From: Tamlana sp038148895
GTDB lineage: Bacteria; Bacteroidota; Bacteroidia; Flavobacteriales; Flavobacteriaceae
Length of the DNA stretch: 64,000 nt
NCBI GenBank assembly: GCA_038148895.1
Contig: JBBVGQ010000001.1
Direction: 5' to 3' (one strand)
Part shown: positions 9,071 through 15,632 of the stretch, piece after piece
Numbering within the stretch: the first letter of the stretch is position 1
Layout: every line of letters starts with the position of its first letter
The notes under the pieces: generated by a model
Seen by the model: the letters and a program-made list of their open reading frames with translations, nothing else
What the model was told of the DNA's origin: nothing
The model's database searches: none
Program-made: the position numbers and the translations under genes

Positions 9071-9144
9071 CCATTAGGAATCATGATAATGTAGTCGACA
9101 AAAACTAATAGATTACATGACGTACTAATTAAAATGTTTCGAAA
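9040..9144 (-). ncRNA. Candidate Pho-controlled small RNA antisense to the porin start
   Basis: A transcript of about 100 nt is predicted on the minus strand. Its promoter would be the -7 element GATATTTG at 9150-9157, preceded at 9 bp by a four-unit Pho array (9167-9206). Its end would be the terminator at 9040-9070. I find no convincing open frame inside. Its middle (9096-9120) is the reverse complement of the porin leader and start codon, with two 1-nt bulges. This is inference: promoter, terminator and complementarity are seen; the RNA itself is not shown. The alternative is a long porin leader that folds back on itself. Confidence 0.5.
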
Positions 9145-9149
9145 CGTTG

Positions 9150-9206
9150 CAAATATCGAGGTTTAAGGTAATGTTAGTGTAACCTCAATATTAACTTAAT
9201 ATTAAT
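9150..9206 (-). promoter_or_regulatory. Pho-box promoter without a protein gene downstream
   Basis: Units GGTAATG (9167), TGTAACC (9178), TATTAAC (9189) and TATTAAT (9200) repeat every 11 bp on the plus strand. A minus-strand -7 element GATATTTG (9150-9157) lies 9 bp away, the same spacing as at the porin and at the beta-helix lipoprotein. Transcription would start near 9144 and run toward the terminator at 9040-9070. Confidence 0.6.
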
Positions 9207-9264
9207 TTTCCAATAATAAATATTTACATATAAATGATTGATAAACAATATCTTGTGTATTTAA

Positions 9265-9319
9265 TGTTAATTTAATGTTACGTAAGTGTTGTTTTAGTGT
9301 TACCTAATGTGTAATTTTG
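9265..9319 (+). promoter_or_regulatory. Pho-box promoter of the MORN-like gene
   Basis: Units TGTTAAT (9265), TGTTACG (9276), TGTTGTT (9287) and TGTTACC (9298) repeat every 11 bp. A perfect -7 element TAATTTTG follows at 9312-9319. Orientation of the units relative to the gene is opposite to the minus-strand promoters, and the gap is 7 bp instead of 9 or 20, so this array may instead (or also) serve the minus strand. Confidence 0.6.
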
Positions 9320-9347
9320 ATAAATAATGTATAAAAACCCCATAATT

Positions 9348-9698
9348 ATGAAGAAGTTAGTATTATTATTTGCCTTTCTAATTACTGTGGTTTCTTTTGC
9401 TCAAAAAGACCAAAAGAGAGAATTAAAATTTAACAAAGACACCAATTTAATTGAAGTCACTTACTTTCATGACAATGGAGTTGTAAGCCAAACAGGTTTT
9501 TACACTACAGATGGTAAGCTCCAAGGTGAATGGTTAAGTTTTAACACAGAAGGCGAAAAAACGGTTTCTGGTAATTATGATAATGGTAAAAAAGTCGGCA
9601 AATGGTTTTATTATACAAATGAAACCGTAAAAGAAGTAGATTACAATGAAAACGTTATTGCAAGTTTAAAAGAAACCGAGGTAAAAGAAGGTATTTAA
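9348..9698 (+). CDS. Small secreted MORN-repeat (YwqK-like) protein
   Basis: A secreted protein of 116 residues with a signal peptide (MKKLVLLFAFLITVVSFAQ). The mature part carries MORN-like repeats of the form G-x-W-x-x-Y/F, for example GKLQGEWLSFN and GKKVGKWFYYTN. Such proteins are common in Flavobacteriaceae and are often annotated as YwqK-family antitoxins or even as unrelated enzymes; neither name is supported. The Met at 9348 is preferred to the one at 9327, because the -7 box at 9312-9319 puts transcription start near 9325. It is divergent from the phosphate porin and has a Pho-type array in front, so it is probably induced by phosphate limitation. Its role is unknown. Confidence 0.82.
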   Translation: MKKLVLLFAFLITVVSFAQKDQKRELKFNKDTNLIEVTYFHDNGVVSQTGFYTTDGKLQGEWLSFNTEGEKTVSGNYDNGKKVGKWFYYTNETVKEVDYNENVIASLKETEVKEGI

Positions 9699-9716
9699 AC
9701 TTAAAAAATGGCCAAT

Positions 9717-9751
9717 AAAAAAGCATCACGCTCTGAGCGTGATGCTTTTTT
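9717..9751. terminator. Bidirectional terminator
   Basis: A perfect stem of about 16 bp (AAAAAAGCATCACGCT with its complement) encloses a CTG loop. It has A and T tracts on both sides, between the MORN-like gene and the beta-helix lipoprotein gene. It is the fourth copy of the GCATCACGC hairpin family. Confidence 0.92.
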
Positions 9752-9776
9752 TATTTTTAACCGAAACGACTACTTA

Positions 9777-11816
9777 TTATAAGCTAGCATTTTTCCAAGT
9801 CCATGCTGAAATATCTAGTGCAGTAGCATCTTTACCAGAATTTAAAGTATAGAATGTAGGCTCTCCAGTAATTACGGTAGCATCAGGATCAGCACCTTCA
9901 ATTTGAACGTTTGATAAAGCACCGCCATCTTTCATATCTAAATCTACATCATAACCAGATAAATGTAATCCTGTAATAGTTCCACCAGATTGCTTTTTAA
10001 ACTGTAAAGCAATTCCACCAACAGTAGAAATGGATGTTATATTTGTAAAAGTAGGATTAGCGTTGTCTTTGTCTCCTTCAAAAGCAGTAGAAAAACCATC
10101 AACAGTATGGTAAATATAAGCATTTGTAACACTTCCGCTCCATCCTTCAGTCCAGTCGATAGCATCATCACTATTGTTTTCTAAATAAATGTTAGTAACA
10201 GAAGCGGTGCCTCCAAAGAATTCAATACCGTCATCATCACCATTAATTACGGCAATGTTCTCTAAAACTGTAGCTGAACCTACAGCGTAAAGCGAAACAC
10301 CATTGTATTGAGATTCTGAGTTAATTTGAGCTCCAGTACCTTTAATTACTAAGTTTTTTATAGAACCAGAATTATCGGTATCATTAGTTCCGCCGTAAAT
10401 GAAACCTCCAATCTCAGCAGTTGCATTAACACCAGCCGTAGTTGTAGCATTACCGCAAATGGTCAATCCTCCCCAATCACCTGGCTCAGCATTAGCAGAA
10501 GACATAACAACTGGATTAGCAGGTGTTCCTTGAATATCTATTTGTCCACCTTGCAATACAGCAATATAAACACCTGTACCACCATTACGAGCTGTAATTT
10601 TAGTTCCTGCAGGGATGATTAATTTAGCACCAGATTGAACGATATACGAAGAGTTTAATGTATAGTTTACAGAGGCATCTAAAGTTACGGTGCCAGTAAC
10701 CGCACCTTGTAAAACACTGCTTTCAAAAGAAAGATTTGACTCTACCCAAGCAAAGCTTGAAAGGCTTACGCTAGGAACAACAGTTGTGTTTAAAGCATAG
10801 AAGTAATCGCCAGAAGCAGCCATTTCTTCCTCTGTAGCAAGGGCTATAGGGGTGTAACCGTCGTTAAAAATAACGTTTGAAGTTGCCCCACCATCTTTCA
10901 TATCTAAATCTACATCGTAACCAATTAAAGATAAGTTTGTGATGGTTCCACCAGATTGTTTTTTGAACTGTAAAGCTATACCACCAACAGTTGAAACAGC
11001 GGTAATGTTGTTGAATTTAGGGTTTGCATTGTCTTTATCGCCTTCAAAGGCAGTAGAGAAACCTGCAACGGTGTGGGAAATGAAAGCGTTGTCAACAGCT
11101 CCGCTCCATCCTTCAGTCCAATCGATAGCATCATCACTGTTGTTTTCTAAATATAAGTTTGAAACAGAAACAGTTCCACCGAAAAACTCAACACCGTCAT
11201 CATCACCATTGATTACCGCTAAATTGTCAACCAAAGTACCAGAACCTACAGCGTAAAATGATACACCGTTGTATTGAGACTCTGAGTTGATTTGCGCACC
11301 AGTACCAACAATTTGTAAATATCTGATAATACCAGAGCTATCCAAATCATTAGTTCCACCATAAACGAAACCACCAACTTCGGCAACAGCATCAATACCG
11401 GCAGTTGTTGTAGCTTCACCACAAAGGGTTAATCCACCCCAATCACCAGGATTACCATCAGCAGAAGACATTACAACAGGATTACCAGCGTTACCATTAA
11501 TGTTTATTTCACCGCCTTTTAATACAGCAATGTAAACATCTGTTCCGCCATTGTCAGCAAGAATTTTTGTTCCGGCAGGAATGTTCAAAGTTGCACCTGC
11601 ATCAATAATAAATTGGCCTGTTAAGTTGTAAATTACAGAAGCATCTAAAGTATATGATTCTTTTAACGTACCATTTAAAGTGCCTGCATCAAGATTCTTT
11701 ATCACATCAGAAGAAGAAGATCCTATTGGGGCTGGATCCTCTGAATCACAGTTTGTTAAGGTTATGGCAGCGCATACTGCAACTACTCTAAATAAGTTTT
11801 GAAAGAAATTTTTCAT
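9777..11816 (-). CDS. Surface-exposed beta-helix lipoprotein with internal duplication
   Basis: A 679-residue lipoprotein. Its signal peptide ends at Cys23, and the next residues, DSED, resemble the acidic export signal that sends Bacteroidota lipoproteins to the cell surface. The body holds two copies of a unit of about 300 residues (roughly 45-335 and 365-655). Both copies contain NPVVMSSA, PGDWGGLTLCG/ICG, INSESQYNGVS, VINGDDDG, NNSDDAIDWTEGWSG, ALQFKKQSGGTI and DVDLDMKDGGA. The Gly/Asp/Asn-rich pattern fits a right-handed parallel beta-helix. A Pho-box promoter precedes it, and a TonB-dependent receptor gene lies just upstream on the same strand, so the two may act together in uptake of a phosphorus source. 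Some databases name such proteins multidrug transporters, without support. Confidence 0.83.
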   Translation of the reverse strand: MKNFFQNLFRVVAVCAAITLTNCDSEDPAPIGSSSSDVIKNLDAGTLNGTLKESYTLDASVIYNLTGQFIIDAGATLNIPAGTKILADNGGTDVYIAVLKGGEININGNAGNPVVMSSADGNPGDWGGLTLCGEATTTAGIDAVAEVGGFVYGGTNDLDSSGIIRYLQIVGTGAQINSESQYNGVSFYAVGSGTLVDNLAVINGDDDGVEFFGGTVSVSNLYLENNSDDAIDWTEGWSGAVDNAFISHTVAGFSTAFEGDKDNANPKFNNITAVSTVGGIALQFKKQSGGTITNLSLIGYDVDLDMKDGGATSNVIFNDGYTPIALATEEEMAASGDYFYALNTTVVPSVSLSSFAWVESNLSFESSVLQGAVTGTVTLDASVNYTLNSSYIVQSGAKLIIPAGTKITARNGGTGVYIAVLQGGQIDIQGTPANPVVMSSANAEPGDWGGLTICGNATTTAGVNATAEIGGFIYGGTNDTDNSGSIKNLVIKGTGAQINSESQYNGVSLYAVGSATVLENIAVINGDDDGIEFFGGTASVTNIYLENNSDDAIDWTEGWSGSVTNAYIYHTVDGFSTAFEGDKDNANPTFTNITSISTVGGIALQFKKQSGGTITGLHLSGYDVDLDMKDGGALSNVQIEGADPDATVITGEPTFYTLNSGKDATALDISAWTWKNASL

Positions 11817-11868
11817 GTTAATTTTTATTAATTTTAATCGTTAGTTATATTAAACATATTTTGTAGTG

Positions 11869-11925
11869 CAAAGAAAGGGGCAAAGTGTTTTATTAGCTTT
11901 AATTCAATATTAAACGTGGGTTACC
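11869..11925 (-). promoter_or_regulatory. Pho-box promoter of the beta-helix lipoprotein
   Basis: Plus-strand units TGTTTTA (11886), CTTTAAT (11897), TATTAAA (11908) and GGTTACC (11919) repeat every 11 bp. The first is exactly 9 bp from the minus-strand -7 element TTTCTTTG (11869-11876). The array is weaker in sequence than at the porin, but its phase is the same. The leader would be about 45 nt. Confidence 0.58.
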
Positions 11926-11997
11926 TTTATTGCTCAAAACCCATGTATTTGTTATGCTAACGTTAAGCGAAGGTTTCTTTGTTTTTACCTCTTAAAT

Positions 11998-12030
11998 AAA
12001 AAGCCCAAAGCAAATAGCTTTGGGCTTTTT
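11998..12030 (-). terminator. Terminator of the TonB receptor gene
   Basis: A perfect 14-bp stem AAAAAGCCCAAAGC with its complement around an AAATA/TATTT loop, 22 bp after the receptor stop codon. It separates the receptor transcript from the lipoprotein gene, which has its own promoter. Confidence 0.9.
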
Positions 12031-12052
12031 ATTAGGGGTTATCATTTGCTTT

Positions 12053-14794
12053 TTAAAAGGTGTATTTTAAGCTGAGACTTAATAAACTTCCTTTTTTGTA
12101 TGAAAGCACAGTTTCATCAGTTTCAACACCAGTATTGATATTTCGTATCAATTGGGTTTGTCTGATTTCTGGGTTTAATATATTTCTACCCACAAATTTT
12201 AATTGAAGGTCATCAGTAAGTTCTTTGCTCAACACCAAATCTAAGGTTACAAAACCTTTTTCTATAATGGCATCGTTATACAGTATGGCGCTATTGGCAA
12301 AATCCTCTGGAGATCCCAAAGCAAATATTTTATCAGATGAATAGTTTCCGGTTAACGTAGCGTTAAACTCTTTATCCGTTTGGCTGTTGTAGCTTAATGA
12401 ACTGTTGATAATCAAATCTGAAGCACCTTGTAAATCAGTTTCTGTTAGGTTTTTAAATTGGTAGTTCTCCAATAAATCTTGGCTAAACCACATTTTTGTA
12501 ATATTAGTGTTGAAGTTTAAAAGGCTTTCATCTTCTTCATTTGAAATTAAATCGAAACGGCCTTCAACCTCTAAACCGTATACATTGGCTTCGTTACCAG
12601 TATTGGCATATTCAAAAATTCCTGCAGATCCTCTGGTTTGTGCTAAGTTAATAGGATTTTTAATGTTTTTGTAAAAACCAGTGGCAGAAACCAATTCGCC
12701 ATTGCTTGGGAAGAACTCGTATTTTAAATCGATATTGGTTACATCAGATTTCTCAAGGTTTGGATTACCTCTTGTAACACGACCTGTTGGTGAAACATAT
12801 TCAAAAGGTGCAACCTCCTTAAACTCAGGAAGGGTTTGTGTTAAACTTGAAGCCAAACGTAAAAATTGTTTTTCGTTTAATTCATACTTTAAGTTTACAC
12901 TTGGGTAAATTTCTGTGTACTCTTTATTTACCGTTCCAACACGGCCAACAAAGTTGGCAACATCCCAAAGTACATTTATTTCATCTCTTTCAAAACGTAT
13001 ACCAGCATTACCTGATAGTTTTTTGTTTAAACCAAAATCTAGGTTGGCATAACCAGCCATAATATTTAAATCGGCATCATAGCGGTCTGGGTCTCTTTCA
13101 CGTAATACCAATCCGTTATCGAAGTTATTTGGGGTAAAAGTTAACGAGAATTCATCAACAGAAGGTACTTGAAAGTCACGGGCTCTTACACCAATAAATA
13201 GTGAGCTGAATACACGGTCTTTTTGACGGAAATTAGCGCCAACGTGTAATTTGAATGGATAGGTATTGGCATCGTCATCAAACGTGCCTAAATCAATAGC
13301 ATCCTCTATGTAAGCGTTGTATTCTATGTCTTCAATTTTTTGGTTTGATTTACGTTGTTGAAAATCACCAACGTGCGCGTATTGTACGGTATTCGCGTCC
13401 AAAATATTGGCTTCGTTACGAATACGGTTTGGTTCTTGCGCCAACACATAGTTGTAACCAGCGGCCCAGTTTAATTCGTTCTTTTCTCCAAAATTATGGG
13501 TGCCCTCAATTTGGTTAACCAATAAAATGGTTTGCTTAAAGTTTTGATCCCTTACAAAAGCACCATCTTCTTGTGGGTCTTGGTCAAATACATAACCTTC
13601 GCCATTTCTACCTTGCTCATAAACATTATCGTTGCTTGTGTTAACGGATAAGCTACTAATTTTAATGTTATGGTCGGCATCTAATTTTAAATCTAGATTT
13701 ACGTAGCCCGTAGAGTTTGTTCTGCTGATGAAGTTTTCTACATCTGTAAACTCATTGTCTAAAATGTTAGATCGGTAACTCCTAAAGATTCCTTCTCTGT
13801 ATTCGTAAGATTTAGAGTGTGAACCGGCAACAAATACATTTACTTGTTTGCCAAAAACATCAAATTTAGTTCCACCATAAAGGGTCAAACCGTAGTTGCC
13901 AATGTTTTTTTGTTCAACAGGGTCCCAACCTTGTCTGGTAATTAAATCTACAAGGGCATATTGCTTTTTGTGGAATCCGAATGTTACATCTTCAGAAACA
14001 AGACTGCTTTTAAAGTTATTTAAGCCTAAAACATTGGTGTTATAACCCGAAGACAGGCTAATGGACAATTCTTTTTTAGAGTATGATTTTGAAGTTATGT
14101 CCACATTTCCTGAGCCTTGATCGGCATAGCTACTCGTTGCGTAAGTTTTGCTGATGCCCACATTTTCAATTACATTGGTTGAAAATAGATTTAGGTTTAT
14201 GTTTTTGTTGCTAACGTCATCTGAAGGAATTGGCAACCCATTCATGGTTGTAGATAGGTATCTATCACCCAAACCTCTAATATAAATGTCTCCTGAACCT
14301 TCACTTCGGGTTACACCCGAAATTTTAGCAGTTGCATTGGCAGCATCCGAAACGCCAATTTTAGATAGACGTTCTGCGCCAATACTTTCTTTAATAACAA
14401 CCGCTTTCTTTTGCTCAAGCAATAAAGCAGTTTCACTTTCACGTTTGGTAGTTGTTGTAATAACAACTTCGTCCAACGAAGCGGCACTGGCACCCATAGG
14501 CACATTTACCTCTGTTACTTTTCCCGCAACTACTATTACAGGGATTTCTTGTGTTTCGTATCCCACGAAACTAAATATTAAGGTGTAATCACCTGCTTCT
14601 AAATTTTCAAGCGCATAAAGACCATCAAAATCGGAAGTTGTTCCTTTTGTTGTTCCTTTTATTAAAACATTGGCAAAGGCCAATGGTTCATTATTGTATT
14701 CTTTGTCTGTTAGCTTACCAACCACAGAGCCAGTAGTTTGGCCGTGTAAAATTGTTGCTGAAACAAGCGTAAACAATAAAAATAATTTTCTCAT
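12053..14794 (-). CDS. TonB-dependent outer-membrane receptor with carboxypeptidase-like N-terminal domain
   Basis: A 913-residue TonB-dependent transporter. It has a signal peptide (MRKLFLLFTLVSATILHGQ), a carboxypeptidase-regulatory-like domain (about 22-110, with ENLEAGDYTL and SFVGYET), a TonB-box-like SLDEVVIT, a plug domain (about 120-250, with IYIRGLGDRY) and a 22-strand barrel ending in LSLSLKYTF. Such receptors import large or scarce ligands across the outer membrane using TonB energy. There is no SusD-type partner; the nearest candidate partner is the beta-helix lipoprotein downstream. Five Pho-type units lie upstream in phase with the -7 element. Together with the porin and Pi transporters, this suggests a phosphorus-containing ligand, which is inference. 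Confidence 0.92.
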   Translation of the reverse strand: MRKLFLLFTLVSATILHGQTTGSVVGKLTDKEYNNEPLAFANVLIKGTTKGTTSDFDGLYALENLEAGDYTLIFSFVGYETQEIPVIVVAGKVTEVNVPMGASAASLDEVVITTTTKRESETALLLEQKKAVVIKESIGAERLSKIGVSDAANATAKISGVTRSEGSGDIYIRGLGDRYLSTTMNGLPIPSDDVSNKNINLNLFSTNVIENVGISKTYATSSYADQGSGNVDITSKSYSKKELSISLSSGYNTNVLGLNNFKSSLVSEDVTFGFHKKQYALVDLITRQGWDPVEQKNIGNYGLTLYGGTKFDVFGKQVNVFVAGSHSKSYEYREGIFRSYRSNILDNEFTDVENFISRTNSTGYVNLDLKLDADHNIKISSLSVNTSNDNVYEQGRNGEGYVFDQDPQEDGAFVRDQNFKQTILLVNQIEGTHNFGEKNELNWAAGYNYVLAQEPNRIRNEANILDANTVQYAHVGDFQQRKSNQKIEDIEYNAYIEDAIDLGTFDDDANTYPFKLHVGANFRQKDRVFSSLFIGVRARDFQVPSVDEFSLTFTPNNFDNGLVLRERDPDRYDADLNIMAGYANLDFGLNKKLSGNAGIRFERDEINVLWDVANFVGRVGTVNKEYTEIYPSVNLKYELNEKQFLRLASSLTQTLPEFKEVAPFEYVSPTGRVTRGNPNLEKSDVTNIDLKYEFFPSNGELVSATGFYKNIKNPINLAQTRGSAGIFEYANTGNEANVYGLEVEGRFDLISNEEDESLLNFNTNITKMWFSQDLLENYQFKNLTETDLQGASDLIINSSLSYNSQTDKEFNATLTGNYSSDKIFALGSPEDFANSAILYNDAIIEKGFVTLDLVLSKELTDDLQLKFVGRNILNPEIRQTQLIRNINTGVETDETVLSYKKGSLLSLSLKYTF

Positions 14795-14816
14795 TTAGTG
14801 TCAAATTTTATTGGTG

Positions 14817-14895
14817 CAAAGAACGTTACACTAAATGAATAGGATGTTATGAATACGTTAAACAATAGTAACACTAGGGTTATGTAAACGTTACC
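14817..14895 (-). promoter_or_regulatory. Pho-box promoter of the TonB receptor
   Basis: Plus-strand units TGTTATG (14845), CGTTAAA (14856), AGTAACA (14867), GGTTATG (14878) and CGTTACC (14889) repeat every 11 bp. The minus-strand -7 element GTTCTTTG (14817-14824) is 20 bp from the first unit, that is 9+11, so the array is in the same phase as at the porin. Transcription would start about 15-20 bp before the ATG. Confidence 0.65.
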
Positions 14896-15066
14896 CGTTT
14901 TGCTAAAAATTTACATTGAGTTAACATTAATTCAATGGATTTAAATAGAGGCTAAACCAGAAAAGTGCTCAAAGCAAAATAACGGTTTAAATCTGCAATA
15001 AATGTTGAAATAAATCCAGCAGAGATTCTAAAAAAAGTAAAGAAAAAAGGGCAAAAAAAGTAAATC

Positions 15067-15450
15067 TTATTGCTCGGAAGTAGCTTTGTCTTCTGTATTG
15101 GCTGTTGCCATCAGTAAAGCAAAATCATCTAAAGAAATGGTGCTTGCTGCTAGAGATAGTTTAAGTTCAGCTGGCTCAAAAGCATCAACATGAACATCAA
15201 CTTCCTTGGTTTCGTAACCTACAAAACTGCACACTAGGGTATAATCACCAGCTTCCAGGTTTTCAAGAATAAATAAACCAGTTTTGTCTGTGCTAGCTTT
15301 AATTTCAGAATTTTTTATTGAAACATCAGCTAAAACCAAAGGCGCATCTTTTACTTCATTGTCCATGATTTTACCAACGATCAAGCCAGTACTTTGGCCA
15401 AATGAGATGGTTGTAAAAAGTATTGCAGCGATGTAAAATAAATGTTTCAT
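15067..15450 (-). CDS. Stand-alone carboxypeptidase-regulatory-like domain protein
   Basis: A secreted protein of 127 residues. The chosen start at 15450 gives a signal peptide (MKHLFYIAAILFTTISFGQ); a longer frame from 15522 would run through the Pho boxes. The mature part is one carboxypeptidase-regulatory-like domain, closely similar to the N-terminal domain of the TonB receptor just downstream: both contain VGK, ENLEAGDYTL, SFVGYET and a SLDD/SLDE segment. It stops where the receptor would begin its plug. It is therefore a copy of the receptor's N-terminal domain without plug or barrel, with its own Pho-type promoter. It may be a decaying duplicate or a functional accessory piece. Confidence 0.75.
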   Translation of the reverse strand: MKHLFYIAAILFTTISFGQSTGLIVGKIMDNEVKDAPLVLADVSIKNSEIKASTDKTGLFILENLEAGDYTLVCSFVGYETKEVDVHVDAFEPAELKLSLAASTISLDDFALLMATANTEDKATSEQ

Positions 15451-15473
15451 AAAAATGGCTATAAATACCACTG

Positions 15474-15552
15474 CAAATAAAGCCTTATTAGAATAACTGA
15501 ATGTTATTGAATTATTAAACAACCGTCATTAAAATGTTACCTTAATGTTAAC
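15474..15552 (-). promoter_or_regulatory. Pho-box promoter of the stand-alone domain gene
   Basis: Plus-strand units TGTTATT (15502), TATTAAA (15513), CGTCATT (15524), TGTTACC (15535) and TGTTAAC (15546) repeat every 11 bp. The minus-strand -7 element TTTATTTG (15474-15481) lies 20 bp from the first unit (9+11), with a weak in-phase unit GAATAAC at 15491. Confidence 0.62.
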
Positions 15553-15632
15553 AAACCACCCGTTAAAAAAATATAATTTACTGGATGCTTTATGAAGATG
15601 TTTTTTATCTTGCTTGGCATTAAAAATAAACC

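Larger units (their letters stand above)
8958..9120. repeat. Inverted repeat: porin start region and its antisense copy
   Basis: Two 25-nt arms, 8958-8982 and 9096-9120, separated by 113 nt. Read on the minus strand the first arm is the porin leader through ATGA (CGACAAAAACTAATA then ATTACAATGA). Read on the plus strand the second is CGACAAAAACTAATA then GATTACATGA. They differ only by one inserted G and one missing A. Any minus-strand RNA covering 9096-9120 would therefore pair with the porin ribosome-binding region. Confidence 0.85.

Noticed and set aside
9118..9129. A plus-strand mini-ORF starting at the ATG in the antisense arm
   Set aside because: It codes only for Met-Thr-Tyr before a stop; the ATG is explained by the inverted copy of the porin start region.
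14914..14937. CATTGA/TCAATG inverted repeat upstream of the TonB receptor
   Set aside because: Only six bases per arm in very AT-rich DNA; it is likely chance and out of phase with the Pho array.
15451..15522. Upstream start of the stand-alone domain protein at 15522
   Set aside because: It would precede the signal peptide by 24 residues and place the start upstream of the -7 element and inside the Pho array.
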